From positions 62,001 through 126,000 of the forward strand of contig NZ_JBBUTI010000010.1 in the NCBI RefSeq assembly GCF_038066635.1: DNA of 64,000 nt, written 5' to 3'. Numbering within the stretch: the first letter of the stretch is position 1; every line of letters begins with the position of its first letter. The position numbers and the translations under genes are program-made. The stretch is from Ideonella margarita (lineage in GTDB: Bacteria; Pseudomonadota; Gammaproteobacteria; Burkholderiales; Burkholderiaceae_C). Positions 1 through 8,807 of the stretch are shown here, piece by piece. Below the pieces are notes generated by a model. It was not told the DNA's origin, ran no database searches, and worked only from the letters and a program-made list of their open reading frames with translations.

Positions 1-2
1 TG

Positions 3-821
3 CGTGGCTTGACGGGCGATGCGCTGCTGGTGCGCGCCGGCGCCGGCATGGCACCCACCGACGCCGCGCTGGCCCTGCTGGCCCCGGCCGAGCGGCTGAT
101 GCGTGAAGCCGACGTGCTGTTTGGCGCCGCCCGCAGTGGCCGCGGGTTTGATGCCGCCACCGCCAGCCTCACCCTGAACCTGGCCGCCAGCGATTACCTC
201 GACCCGCTGTTCCTGCCTGCACTGGTGTCGCGCCTGCAGCGCCTGGCGCCGCGCGTGAAGGTGTCGCTGCACCCGCTCAGCGCTGATTCCGATTACCGCG
301 CCAAGCTGGCCCAGGGCGAGCTCGACCTCGTCATCGGCAACTGGCTGCAACCGCCGGAAGAGCTGCACCTCGGGCGGCTCATCACCGACGACGTGGTGTG
401 CCTGGTGGCCGAAGACCACCCCGCCGTGCTGCGCCCGCGCAGCTGGACGGCCGAGCGCTACCTCGACAGCGACCACCTCGCCCCCACGCCGCTGCACCCA
501 GGCGCGCAGGGCGTGATCGATGATTTCCTGGCGCTGCAGGGCCTGAAGCGCCGCATCGCCGTGCGCACCGCCCACTTCAGCCTGGCGCCGATGATGGTGG
601 CGGGCAGCCGGCTGGTGCTCACCACCGGCCGCCAGTTCTGCCTGCGGCAGGTGGGCAAGCTGCCGGTGCGCATCGTGCGCTGCCCGGTCAGCTTCCCTGC
701 GATGGCCTACTACCAGCTCTGGCACGACCGCGCCCATGATTCGCCCGCCCAGCGCTGGCTGCGCGAGCAGGTGCGCAGCACCGCCCGTGAACTGGTGGAC
801 GGCCCCGAGGTGTCCGCATGA
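3..821 (+). CDS. LysR-family transcriptional regulator, 5' end outside window
   Basis: The frame is already open at the window edge and stops with TGA at 819-821, so most of the N-terminal winged-helix DNA-binding domain is missing. What remains (about 270 residues) begins at the tail of that domain ('GLTGDALLVR'), passes an Ala/Leu-rich linker helix and continues into a periplasmic-binding-like effector domain ('LTLNLAASDYLDPLFL', 'GELDLVIGNW'). That is the normal layout of LysR proteins of about 300 residues. Its stop overlaps the guanine deaminase start (ATGA, 818-821), so the two are probably co-translated. By position I infer a regulator of purine use; the effector cannot be read from sequence. 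Confidence 0.85.
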   Translation, partial: RGLTGDALLVRAGAGMAPTDAALALLAPAERLMREADVLFGAARSGRGFDAATASLTLNLAASDYLDPLFLPALVSRLQRLAPRVKVSLHPLSADSDYRAKLAQGELDLVIGNWLQPPEELHLGRLITDDVVCLVAEDHPAVLRPRSWTAERYLDSDHLAPTPLHPGAQGVIDDFLALQGLKRRIAVRTAHFSLAPMMVAGSRLVLTTGRQFCLRQVGKLPVRIVRCPVSFPAMAYYQLWHDRAHDSPAQRWLREQVRSTARELVDGPEVSA

Positions 822-2125
822 GCCAGATCGCCATCTACGGCAACTTCCTTGATTTCACCGGGCTGCCCGCCCTGGGTGACCCGGCCGACGCCGCCGTGCG
901 CTGGCGCCCTGATCACTGGCTGCTGGCCCGCGACGGCCGCGTGGTGGCTGTGCAAGCCGATGAGCCCGGTGACGACTGGCAGAAGCAGCGCCACCCCGGC
1001 CGGCTCATCCTGCCCGGCTTTGTGGATACCCACGTGCACAGCGCCCAGATTGACGTACTGGGCGCCTGGGGCACGGCGCTGCTCGATTGGCTGGAAACCC
1101 ACACCTTCCCGGCTGAATCGCGCATGGCTGATGCCGCGCATGCGGCCATGATCTCCAACCTGTTCCTCGACGGCCTGCTGGCCAGCGGCACCACCACGGC
1201 GATGGTGTTCCCGACGGTGCACAAGGTGTCGGTGGACGCGCTGTTCACGGCCGCCCAGGCGCGCGGCATGCGGCTGATCACCGGCAAGGTGCTGATGGAC
1301 CGCCACGCGCCCGATTACCTGCGCGACGACGTGACCGGCGCCCGCGCCGACTGCGAAGCGCTGATCGCCCAGTGGCACGGCCGGGGCCGGCTGGCCTATG
1401 CCGTGACGCCGCGCTTTGCACCCACCTCGACGGACGCCCAGCTGGCCATGGCCGGTGAGCTGATGGCCCGCCACGAGGGCCTCTACATGCAGACCCACGT
1501 GGCCGAGAACACCGACGAGGTGGCCTGGGTGGCGCAGCTCTTCCCGCAGGCCCGCAGCTACCTGGATGTGTACCGCCACTTCGGCCTGCTGGGGCCACGC
1601 GCCATGCTGGCCCACGGCATCTGGCTCGATGATGCCGACCGCCAGCTGCTGGCTGACAGCGGCGCGGCCCTGTCGCACTGCCCATCGTCGAACCTGTTCC
1701 TCGGCAGCGGCCTGTTTGACTGGCCGGCGGCGCAGGCGGCCGGCACCGCCGTGAGCATGGGTTGCGACGTGGGCGGCGGCACCAGCCTGTCGATGCTGCG
1801 CACCCTGGCCGACGGCTACAAGGTGCAGGCCATGGCCGGGCGCCGCATCACCGCGTGGGCCTTGCTGCATGCTGCCACGCTCGGCGGCGCCAACGCACTG
1901 GGGTTGGCTCACGAAATTGGCAGCTTCAACGCCGGTACACTCGCCGACCTCGTGATTTGGGACTTGGCCGCCGACCCCGTGCAGCAACGTCGCCAGGCCG
2001 TGGCCCGCGACTTGCATGATGCGATCTTCGCGTGGCTCACGCTGGGCGACGAGCGCCATGTGGTGGCCACCGTGGTGGCTGGCGAGCTGCGTTACCAGCG
2101 ACCTGCCACCCCTTTCACAGCCTGA
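818..2125 (+). CDS. guaD: guanine deaminase
   Basis: 435 residues, the usual length for GuaD, a zinc amidohydrolase that converts guanine to xanthine and ammonia in the cytoplasm. Visible family motifs in order are the metal-binding 'PGFVDTHVHSAQ' near residue 65, 'AVTPRFAPTST' in the middle, 'MQTHVAENTDEV', 'LAHGIWL', 'SHCPSSNLFLGSG' and the Asp-containing 'DVGGGTSLSM'. The ATG overlaps the LysR stop by 4 bases. The purine ABC transporter genes follow 23 bases downstream, so this enzyme probably acts on guanine brought in by that system. Nothing appears broken. Related amidohydrolases (chlorohydrolase, atrazine-type) are less likely given the SHCPSSNLFLGSG block typical of guanine deaminases. 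Confidence 0.93.
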   Translation: MSQIAIYGNFLDFTGLPALGDPADAAVRWRPDHWLLARDGRVVAVQADEPGDDWQKQRHPGRLILPGFVDTHVHSAQIDVLGAWGTALLDWLETHTFPAESRMADAAHAAMISNLFLDGLLASGTTTAMVFPTVHKVSVDALFTAAQARGMRLITGKVLMDRHAPDYLRDDVTGARADCEALIAQWHGRGRLAYAVTPRFAPTSTDAQLAMAGELMARHEGLYMQTHVAENTDEVAWVAQLFPQARSYLDVYRHFGLLGPRAMLAHGIWLDDADRQLLADSGAALSHCPSSNLFLGSGLFDWPAAQAAGTAVSMGCDVGGGTSLSMLRTLADGYKVQAMAGRRITAWALLHAATLGGANALGLAHEIGSFNAGTLADLVIWDLAADPVQQRRQAVARDLHDAIFAWLTLGDERHVVATVVAGELRYQRPATPFTA

Positions 2126-2148
2126 GAACACCAACCCGCCCACACGCC

Positions 2149-3711
2149 ATGACCGCACCGCCTCGCCTGGCCCTGACCGGCATCACCAAGCAGTACCCGG
2201 CCGTGCGCGCCAACGACGCCGTGAACCTCACCGTGGCGCCGGGGCAGATCCATGCCGTGCTGGGCGAAAACGGCGCCGGCAAATCCACGCTGATGAAGAT
2301 CATCTACGGCGCCACCAAGCCTGACGCCGGCGAGATGCTCTGGAACGGCGAACGGGTGCAGGTGGCCAGCCCGGCGCAGGCGCGCCAGCTGGGCATCAGC
2401 ATGGTCTACCAGCACTTCTCGCTGTTCGACACGCTCACCGCCGCTGAGAACGTGTGGCTGGGCCTGGACAAATCATTGCCGCTGGCCGAGGTGACGCGCC
2501 GCATCACCGAAGTGGCCGAAGGCTACGGCCTGCCGGTGGACCCGCTCCGCCCGGTGCACACGCTGAGCGTGGGTGAGCGCCAGCGGGTGGAAATTGTTCG
2601 CGCGCTGCTGACCAAGCCGCAGCTGCTCATCCTGGATGAGCCCACCTCGGTGCTCACGCCGCAGGCCGTCGACAAGCTGTTTGTCACGCTGCGCCAGCTC
2701 AGCGCCGAAGGCTGCGCCATCCTCTACATCAGCCACAAGCTCGACGAGATCCGGGCGCTGTGCCACCACTGCACCGTGTTGCGCGGCGGCAAGGTGACGG
2801 GCGAGGTGGATCCGTCCAAGGAAAGCAACGCGAGCCTGTCTCGCCTGATGATCGGCGCCGAGCCGCCGGCCCTGGCGCAGCGCGCCGCCACCACCGGTGC
2901 CGTGGTGCTGGACGTGAAGCAGCTTGATCTGCCCCAGCAAGACCCGTTCGGCGTGACGCTGAAGGGCATGAGCCTGCAGGTGCGCGCCGGTGAGATTGTT
3001 GGCGTGGCTGGTGTGTCGGGCAACGGTCAGCAAGAGCTGATGGCGGCGCTGTCGGGCGAAGACCCGCGCGCCAAGGCCGGCAGCGTCACGCTGTTCGGCT
3101 CTGACATCGCCCAGGCCAGCCCGCGCAAGCGCCGCGCCCTGGGCCTGCACTTCGTGCCTGAAGAACGCCTGGGCCGCGGTGCCGTGCCCACCTTGTCACT
3201 GGCGCAGAACACCTTGCTCACCCGTACCGGCAATGTGGGCGCGGGCGGCTGGCTGAACCTGGCCGGCACGCGTGCGCTGGCGGCTGATCTGATTGACCGC
3301 TTCAAGGTCAAGGCGGGCGGGCCGGATGCGGCTGCGCGCAGCCTGTCGGGCGGCAATCTGCAGAAGTTCATCGTCGGCCGCGAGATCGACGCCAAACCGA
3401 AGCTGCTCATCATTTCCCAGCCCACCTGGGGTGTGGACGTGGGCGCTGCGGCGCAAATCCGTGGCGAGCTGCTGAAGCTGCGCGACGCGGGCTGCGCGGT
3501 GCTGGTGGTCAGCGAAGAGCTGGATGAGCTGTTCGAGCTGAGCGACCGCCTGCTCGTGATTGCCCAGGGCCGGCTCTCGCCGAGCCTGCCCACGGCCGAG
3601 GCCACCGTCGAGAAGATCGGCGCGTGGATGTCGGGCCTGTGGGAAACGCCGGCCACCTCCGTGCCGACCCCGAATGCTGTCACCGAGGGAGCCCCGCGTG
3701 CTGAAGCTTGA
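2149..3711 (+). CDS. BMP-type nucleoside/purine ABC transporter, ATP-binding protein (YufO/NupO-like)
   Basis: 520 residues with two ABC ATPase domains in one chain, as in the RbsA/YufO family. Domain 1 has Walker A 'GENGAGKST' (about residues 39-47), signature 'LSVGERQRVE' and Walker B 'LLILDEPTS'. Domain 2 has a degenerate Walker A ('GVSGNGQQEL', no GKS/T), signature 'LSGGNLQK' and 'IISQPTWGVDVG'; such asymmetry is normal for this family, with domain 1 doing most hydrolysis. The frame is open upstream to 2032, inside guaD, but family similarity starts at the ATG at 2149, so that start is chosen although no clear Shine-Dalgarno precedes it. It powers the permeases encoded next. Confidence 0.92.
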   Translation: MTAPPRLALTGITKQYPAVRANDAVNLTVAPGQIHAVLGENGAGKSTLMKIIYGATKPDAGEMLWNGERVQVASPAQARQLGISMVYQHFSLFDTLTAAENVWLGLDKSLPLAEVTRRITEVAEGYGLPVDPLRPVHTLSVGERQRVEIVRALLTKPQLLILDEPTSVLTPQAVDKLFVTLRQLSAEGCAILYISHKLDEIRALCHHCTVLRGGKVTGEVDPSKESNASLSRLMIGAEPPALAQRAATTGAVVLDVKQLDLPQQDPFGVTLKGMSLQVRAGEIVGVAGVSGNGQQELMAALSGEDPRAKAGSVTLFGSDIAQASPRKRRALGLHFVPEERLGRGAVPTLSLAQNTLLTRTGNVGAGGWLNLAGTRALAADLIDRFKVKAGGPDAAARSLSGGNLQKFIVGREIDAKPKLLIISQPTWGVDVGAAAQIRGELLKLRDAGCAVLVVSEELDELFELSDRLLVIAQGRLSPSLPTAEATVEKIGAWMSGLWETPATSVPTPNAVTEGAPRAEA

Positions 3712-4774
3712 AACCCGTCCGCAGCCCTCGCAGGTGATGTCCATCGCCTCGCCGCTGCTGGCCTTGTTGATCACCGTGCTGATTGGCGTGGTGCTGTTCG
3801 TGGCGCTGGGCAAAGACCCCGTCAAGGGCCTGCAGGTGTTCTTCTATGAGCCGGTGAAGAACGCCTACGCGCTGTCTGAGCTGAGCGTGAAGGCCGTGCC
3901 GCTGGTGCTGATTGCGCTGGGCCTGGCGGTGTGCTTCCGCTCGAACGTGTGGAACATCGGGGCCGAAGGCCAGTTCGTGGTCGGCGCGCTGGCGGCAGGC
4001 TGGGTGGCCATGCAGGCCGGGCCGGGCACCGGCCGCTGGATTGTGCTGGCCGTGCTGGTGGCCGGTGTGCTGGGCGGCATGGTGTGGGCGGGCATCGTGG
4101 CGCTGCTGCGAGACCGCTTCAGTGCCAGCGAAATTCTGGTCAGCCTGATGATGGTTTACGTGGCTGATCAGTTGCTGGGCTATCTGGTTTACGGCCCCTG
4201 GAAAGACCCGAAGGGCTACAACTTTCCGCAGACCATCACGTTCGATGCGGTGACGAAGATTCCGCGCCTGATTGATGGCCTGCGCATGAATGCCGGCGTG
4301 TTCGTGGCGCTGCTGGGTGTGGCGGGCCTGTGGGCCTTCATGTTCCGCACCTACAAGGGCTTTGCACTGCAGGTGGGCGGGCTGGCCCCGGCGGCTGCGC
4401 GCTATGCGGGCTTCTCGTCGCGCGCTTCGCTGTGGACGGCGCTGCTGGTGTCGGGTGGCATGGCCGGCCTGGCTGGTGCGCTGGAAGCTGCCGGTCCGCT
4501 GGGCCAGCTCACGCCGTATGTGCCGGTGGGCTATGGCTTCGCGGCCATCATCGTGGCGTTCGTGGGCCGCCTGCATCCTGTGGGCATCGTGTTCTCGGCG
4601 GTGCTGATGAGCATGTTCTACATCGGCGGTGAACTGGCGCAATCGCGCCTCGGCCTGCCCAAGGCCTTGACCGGCGTGTTCCAGGGCCTGCTGCTGTTTG
4701 CGCTGCTGGCCTGCGACACCCTCATCCACTACCGAATCCGCCTGAGCTCGGGCAGCGCGAAGGGAGCCCGCTGA
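3698..4774 (+). CDS. BMP-type nucleoside ABC transporter permease 1 (YufP/NupP-like)
   Basis: 358 residues from a GTG start at 3698, preceded by a GAGGGA ribosome-binding site at 3685-3690; the gene overlaps the end of the ATPase gene by 14 bases. The protein is very hydrophobic with about eight membrane segments, including 'LLALLITVLIGVVLFVAL' near the start. It carries the conserved branched-chain/nucleoside permease loop 'VWNIGAEGQFVVGAL' and a second block 'VGYGFAAIIVAFVGRLHP', both typical of the YufP type. It forms half of the inner-membrane channel with the next gene product. An in-frame open stretch runs upstream to 3560 but lies inside the ATPase gene and shows no family similarity. 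Confidence 0.9.
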   Translation: MLKLETRPQPSQVMSIASPLLALLITVLIGVVLFVALGKDPVKGLQVFFYEPVKNAYALSELSVKAVPLVLIALGLAVCFRSNVWNIGAEGQFVVGALAAGWVAMQAGPGTGRWIVLAVLVAGVLGGMVWAGIVALLRDRFSASEILVSLMMVYVADQLLGYLVYGPWKDPKGYNFPQTITFDAVTKIPRLIDGLRMNAGVFVALLGVAGLWAFMFRTYKGFALQVGGLAPAAARYAGFSSRASLWTALLVSGGMAGLAGALEAAGPLGQLTPYVPVGYGFAAIIVAFVGRLHPVGIVFSAVLMSMFYIGGELAQSRLGLPKALTGVFQGLLLFALLACDTLIHYRIRLSSGSAKGAR

Positions 4775-5694
4775 TGGACCAACTTGCCTTGCTGCTGGCA
4801 GCCACCCTGAACGCCGGCACCGTGCTGGCCATTGCGGGCCTGGGGCTGCTCATCAACGAACGCGCCGGCATCATCAACCTCGGTGCCGAGGGCCTGATGC
4901 TGGTGGCCGCGATCGCCGGCTTTGCCACCGCCGTGGGCACGGGCAGCGACGTGCTGGCCTTTGCCGCGGGCGCTGCCGCTGGCGCCGCGCTGGCTGCCGT
5001 GTTCGGCGTGCTGGTGATCTGGCTGAACACCAACCAGTACGCCACCGGCCTGGCGCTGAGCTTGTTCGGCACCGGCTTCTCGGCCTTCGTCGGTATTCGC
5101 TACACGCAAGAGCGCCTGGGCGACCGCATGAAGTTCGAGATCCCCGGCCTGGCGGACATTCCGCTCGTCGGCCCGGCGCTGTTCAAGCAGCACCCGCTGG
5201 TTTACGGCGCGATGCTGATGGCGCTGGCGCTGGCCTGGTTCCTGTACCGCTCACGTGCGGGCCTGGTGCTGCGCGCGGTGGGCGAATCGCCCGAATCGGC
5301 CCATGCGCTGGGCTACCCGGTGCGGCGCATTCGCCTGGCTGCCGTGGTGGCGGGCGGCGCGCTGTGCGGCGTGGCGGGCGCCTACCTGTCTGTGGTGTAC
5401 ACGCCGCTGTGGGTGGAGGGCATGGTGGCCGGCAAGGGCTGGATCGCCTTGGCGCTCACCACGTTTGCCACCTGGCGCCCGGCACGTGTATTGCTGGGTG
5501 CTTACCTGTTCGGGGGCGTGACGATGCTCCAGTTCCACCTGCAAGGTGAGGGCGTGGAAATTGCAAGCCAGTGGCTGACGATGTTGCCGTACGTGGCCAC
5601 CATCGTGGTGCTGGTGCTGATTTCACGCAACCCCACCTGGATCCGCGTCAATATGCCGGCGTCGTTGGGCAAGCCCTTCTTCCCCGGCAGTTGA
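4774..5694 (+). CDS. BMP-type nucleoside ABC transporter permease 2 (YufQ/NupQ-like)
   Basis: 306 residues. Start and previous stop share one base (TGATG at 4772-4776), so translation is coupled to permease 1. The protein is a string of hydrophobic helices with the hallmark 'NERAGIINLGAEGLMLV' loop after the first membrane segment and 'LRAVGESPESAHALGYPV', both characteristic of the second permease of purine-nucleoside BMP transporters. It pairs with permease 1 to form the translocation path. Operon position, directly after permease 1 and before the lipoprotein-binding gene, matches the standard order ATPase-permease-permease plus binding protein. Confidence 0.9.
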   Translation: MDQLALLLAATLNAGTVLAIAGLGLLINERAGIINLGAEGLMLVAAIAGFATAVGTGSDVLAFAAGAAAGAALAAVFGVLVIWLNTNQYATGLALSLFGTGFSAFVGIRYTQERLGDRMKFEIPGLADIPLVGPALFKQHPLVYGAMLMALALAWFLYRSRAGLVLRAVGESPESAHALGYPVRRIRLAAVVAGGALCGVAGAYLSVVYTPLWVEGMVAGKGWIALALTTFATWRPARVLLGAYLFGGVTMLQFHLQGEGVEIASQWLTMLPYVATIVVLVLISRNPTWIRVNMPASLGKPFFPGS

Positions 5695-5796
5695 TTCCCG
5701 TCTCCCCAGGGGTGCCGTGTTCGCACCATAATCGTGCGCGCTGGGGTGCCCCGCCTCAATGACTGACCTTCCCCCTTTTTACCCACCGGAGAGCTC

Positions 5797-6966
5797 ATGA
5801 ACGACAAATCGCTGTTCCAAAAACGTCGCCTGCTGAAACTGGCCGGCTGGACCACCCTGGCCGCCACCGCCGCCCTGGTGGGCTGCGGCAAGAAGGAAGA
5901 AGCTGCTGCCGCCCCGGCCGCTGCCTCCGAGCCCGCATCTGCTGCCGTGGCCAAGACCGAGCCGCTGAAGATCGCTTTTGCCTACGTCGGCCCGGTGGGC
6001 GACGGCGGCTGGACCTTCGCGCACGACAACGCCCGCAAGGCGCTGGAAAAGGAATTCGGCGACAAGATCGTCACCACCTTCGTGGAGAAGGTGCCTGAAG
6101 CCGCTGACGCCGAGCGCGTGTTCCGCGACATGATCGGCCAGGGCAACAAGCTGATCTTCGGCACCACGTTCGGCTACATGGAGCCGATGCTGAAGGTGGC
6201 CGCTGACTCCAAGGACATCAAGTTCGAACATGCCACCGGCTACAAGACGGCCGAGAACATGCGCACCTACGACAGCCGCACCTACGAAGGTGCCTACATG
6301 GCTGGCGTGATCGCAGGCGCAATGACCAAGTCCAACACGCTGGGCGTGGTCGGCTCGATCCCAATTCCTGAAGTCATCCGCAACATCAACAGCTTCACCC
6401 TGGGCGCGCAAAGCGTGAACCCGAAGATCAAGACCAAGGTGGTCTGGGTCAACGAATGGTTCAACCCGCCCAAGGAAACCGAAGCCGCTACCGCCCTGAT
6501 CAACGGCGGCGCTGACGTGCTGATGCAGAACACCGACTCGCCGGCCGTGCTGAAGACCGCCCAGGAAAAGGGCAAGCGCGCCTTCGGCTGGGACAGCGAC
6601 ATGACCGCCTACGGCCCGAAGGCCCACCTGGCTTCCGCCGTCATCAACTGGGGCCCGTACTACATCAAGGCCACCAAGGACGCCCTGGAAGGCAAGTGGG
6701 CCACCGGCCAAAGCTGGTGGGGCGTGAAGGAAGGCGCCATCGACCTGGTTTCGATGGCCGACGACGTGCCCGCAGAAACCAAGGCCAAGGTTGAAGCCAT
6801 CAAGGCCGGCCTGAAGGACGGCAGCTTCTCCATCTGGAAGGGCCCGATCGTCGACAACGCCGGCAAGGAAGTGCTGGCCAAGGACGTGGTTGCTGACGAC
6901 GCCTTCCTGGGCGGCGTGAAGTTCTACGTCAAGGGCGTTGAAGGCAAGGTGCCTGGCGACAAGTGA
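5797..6966 (+). CDS. BMP family substrate-binding lipoprotein of the purine/nucleoside ABC transporter
   Basis: 389 residues. The N-terminus has a charged stretch 'QKRRLLKLAGW', a hydrophobic core and a lipobox 'ALVGC' with Cys30, so it is a lipoprotein; the twin Arg with following LLK resembles a Tat signal (inference). A linker rich in Ala/Glu/Lys precedes the Bmp/PnrA fold: 'IAFAYVGPVGDGGWTFAHD' at the start of domain 1 is the family signature. Later blocks are 'TYEGAYMAGVIAGAMTKSN' and 'INGGADVLMQNTDSPAVL'. BMP proteins bind purine nucleosides or bases, in agreement with guaD upstream. An SD (CCGGAGAG) precedes the ATG, and a 102-base gap separates it from the permease genes, so it may have its own promoter. 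A strong terminator follows. Confidence 0.92.
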   Translation: MNDKSLFQKRRLLKLAGWTTLAATAALVGCGKKEEAAAAPAAASEPASAAVAKTEPLKIAFAYVGPVGDGGWTFAHDNARKALEKEFGDKIVTTFVEKVPEAADAERVFRDMIGQGNKLIFGTTFGYMEPMLKVAADSKDIKFEHATGYKTAENMRTYDSRTYEGAYMAGVIAGAMTKSNTLGVVGSIPIPEVIRNINSFTLGAQSVNPKIKTKVVWVNEWFNPPKETEAATALINGGADVLMQNTDSPAVLKTAQEKGKRAFGWDSDMTAYGPKAHLASAVINWGPYYIKATKDALEGKWATGQSWWGVKEGAIDLVSMADDVPAETKAKVEAIKAGLKDGSFSIWKGPIVDNAGKEVLAKDVVADDAFLGGVKFYVKGVEGKVPGDK

Positions 6967-7001
6967 TGGGTGCTGATATCAGCTGAATAGGCTGATATGC
7001 G

Positions 7002-7039
7002 AAAAAGCCACCGGCCGTAAGGGCGCGGTGGCTTTTTTT
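7002..7039 (+). terminator. Rho-independent terminator after the BMP operon
   Basis: Perfect 12-base inverted repeat AAAAAGCCACCG (7002-7013) / CGGTGGCTTTTT (7026-7037) with a 12-base loop, followed by a T-tract on the plus strand and preceded by A's, so it could act in both directions. It lies 35 bases after the BMP stop codon and ends the purine transporter operon. The rest of the gap to 7199 shows no gene or clear site. Confidence 0.88.
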
Positions 7040-7199
7040 ATTGCTCGGGTGTGCGGGGGATATGTGCGACCCAGTTTGAGCTGGACGTTGACCGCAACGT
7101 GTTGTTTGAGTCAAATGCCGCGCCTCAACGCCAAAGTTTCAAGCCTCGCGGGCATGGCGACTATTTTCCGACTCATCAAATTTCTATCTGGCGCCTGAG

Positions 7200-7649
7200 A
7201 TGTTTGTCTGCCCGAATTGTGATTTTCAGCTGGCTGAAAAAGCGAAGCTTTGTCCGAGTTGCAAAGCGGACTTCGGTGCCGGCAGCTCCTGGGTGCCTGT
7301 ATACCAGGATCCGCCAAAACCATTCGCGCCGAATGAAGTTCCTCTAAATGAACGAATTGGGTACCTCGTCTTCATTGTTTTTGGCATCGCGGACGCGGCC
7401 TATGGCGTGTACGCTGGGCAGGTCTACATTCCAGCGAAACGCGGGGGTGGTTCCCACATTCAAGGCCCTGGCGCGTGGGTTCTGGTCGTCGCCATTCTGG
7501 TTGGTGTTGCCAACTTGGTAGCGCACATACTTGACCATTACGACCGTCGAGACAATGAGCGGGTATATGAACTGTTCAATACACGCACCAAGTACGCCTT
7601 TTGGGGCCTGTACATCATTGGCTTGTTCATGCCGAGCAAGTGGTGGTGA
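7200..7649 (+). CDS. small zinc-ribbon membrane protein, function unknown
   Basis: 149 residues. Two CxxC pairs (Cys4, Cys7, Cys18, Cys21; 'CPNC' and 'CPSC') form a zinc-ribbon at the very N-terminus. Three hydrophobic stretches follow at about residues 52-73, 90-111 and 132-146, with the last residues 'MPSKWW'. The soluble zinc-ribbon is followed by a Pro-rich linker. There is no clear Shine-Dalgarno before the ATG, and the local base composition is visibly lower in G+C than its neighbours, which suggests an acquired or fast-evolving gene. I do not recognise a family with a known role; zinc-ribbon membrane proteins of this size are usually uncharacterised. Confidence 0.65.
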   Translation: MFVCPNCDFQLAEKAKLCPSCKADFGAGSSWVPVYQDPPKPFAPNEVPLNERIGYLVFIVFGIADAAYGVYAGQVYIPAKRGGGSHIQGPGAWVLVVAILVGVANLVAHILDHYDRRDNERVYELFNTRTKYAFWGLYIIGLFMPSKWW

Positions 7650-7800
7650 TTCAGTCGCATGCATATGCCATAGAGGAGTTTGGCGCTCAGATCGGTTGCC
7701 CGGGCGATTCGCTGTCGCTTGGTTCGTCGAAGTCGCAGCGTGAGCTGATTGATCCAGCTGGCCAGGTAGAGCCCTCGCACCCATCACCCATCGCTGACCC

Positions 7801-8277
7801 ATGATCGCTACCCAACTCGGCACCCACTTCTTCCAAGTCCGGGCCGCAGCCATCTTTATCTCCCAAGGCGCCGTGCTGCTGCACCGCCTCGAAGGCGATG
7901 ACTTCTGGTCTTTGCCGGGCGGTCGTGTTGAGCCCGGCGAAGACGCCGCCACCACGGTGGTGCGCGAGATGCGCGAGGAGCTTGGGCAAGAGGTGGTGTG
8001 CGGGCCGCTCACCTACGTCGTAGAGAACTTCTTCACCGCGCGCGGCCAGCCGCATCACGAGATTGGCTTCTACTTCCAGGCCAGCTTCCTTGAGGATTCG
8101 CCCATGCTCGACACTGCCCGCACCCACGCCGGTGTGGAGGGAGCCCGCGCGCTTGAGTTCAAGTGGTTTCCGCTCGACGCCAGCCTCGCCAACCTGGACG
8201 TGCGCCCATCGTTCCTGCGCACCTCGCTGCTGCAGCCGTTGCCCCATTTCCGGCATGTGGTGCAGCGCGAGGGGTGA
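7801..8277 (+). CDS. Nudix hydrolase
   Basis: 158 residues. The Nudix box lies at about residues 41-63, with Gly40-Gly41, Glu48-region acidic residue and the metal-binding core 'REMREELG', so the enzyme should cleave a nucleoside diphosphate linked to another group using Mg2+. Preceding strand 'RAAAIFISQGAVLLHRL' and 'FWSLPGGRVEPGED' fit the fold, and the C-terminal 'FKWFPLD' is usual for ADP-ribose/NUDIX homologues. Substrate cannot be read from sequence. It stands alone with a 151-base gap upstream and a 119-base gap downstream. Confidence 0.88.
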   Translation: MIATQLGTHFFQVRAAAIFISQGAVLLHRLEGDDFWSLPGGRVEPGEDAATTVVREMREELGQEVVCGPLTYVVENFFTARGQPHHEIGFYFQASFLEDSPMLDTARTHAGVEGARALEFKWFPLDASLANLDVRPSFLRTSLLQPLPHFRHVVQREG

Positions 8278-8396
8278 AGTTGCAGCGCGCCACCCCACGG
8301 GTGAGCTCCGGCGGGTCAGTCAGCTGCTGCACTCCCGGTGCACACTCACATCCTGCCCACCACCCCAGCCCCGCCGCCCGCGCGCGTGGCCACCCC

Positions 8397-8807
8397 ATGC
8401 GCCCCTCCAATGCCTACTCCCGCTTCGCCAAGGTCACGGCGCAGTTGTGCGGTCGCCCACCGGCCTTCACCTTGGCGGTGGCGGTCATCGCGTTGTGGCT
8501 CATCACCGGCCCGTTGTTCCACTTCAGTGATACCTGGCAGCTGGTCATCAACACCGGCACCACCATCGTCACGTTCCTGATGGTGTTCCTGATCCAGAAC
8601 ACCCAGAACCGCGACACCGAAGCCATTCAGGTGAAGCTCGATGAGCTCATTCGCGCCACCCACGGCGCGCACAACGCGCTGATGGACCTGGAAGAGATGG
8701 AGCAGGACGCACTGGACGCTTTCCGCGCCCGCTACGCCGCCCTGGCGGCTGCTGCCCGCTCAGAGTTGGTTCTGGGCCGGATCGACACCGATTCACCGGA
8801 GGCTTGA
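8397..8807 (+). CDS. low-affinity iron permease family (PF04120-like) membrane protein
   Basis: 136 residues from the ATG at 8397. Two membrane segments are visible: about residues 21-38 ('FTLAVAVIALWLITGPLF') and 47-67 ('INTGTTIVTFLMVFLIQ'). The second segment is followed by the family hallmark 'NTQNRDTEAIQVKLDELI' and a coiled-coil-like acidic tail. This is the architecture of the Fe_permease family; many bacterial members have no proven iron transport, so the functional name is tentative. The frame continues upstream to 8163 but that part overlaps the Nudix gene and lacks similarity. Its stop overlaps the start of the next gene by one base. Confidence 0.75.
   Translation: MRPSNAYSRFAKVTAQLCGRPPAFTLAVAVIALWLITGPLFHFSDTWQLVINTGTTIVTFLMVFLIQNTQNRDTEAIQVKLDELIRATHGAHNALMDLEEMEQDALDAFRARYAALAAAARSELVLGRIDTDSPEA

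Noticed and set aside
5690..5796. Possible CATAAT -10 box (5727-5732) before the BMP lipoprotein gene
   Set aside because: No acceptable -35 at 16-18 bases, so the promoter is not listed.
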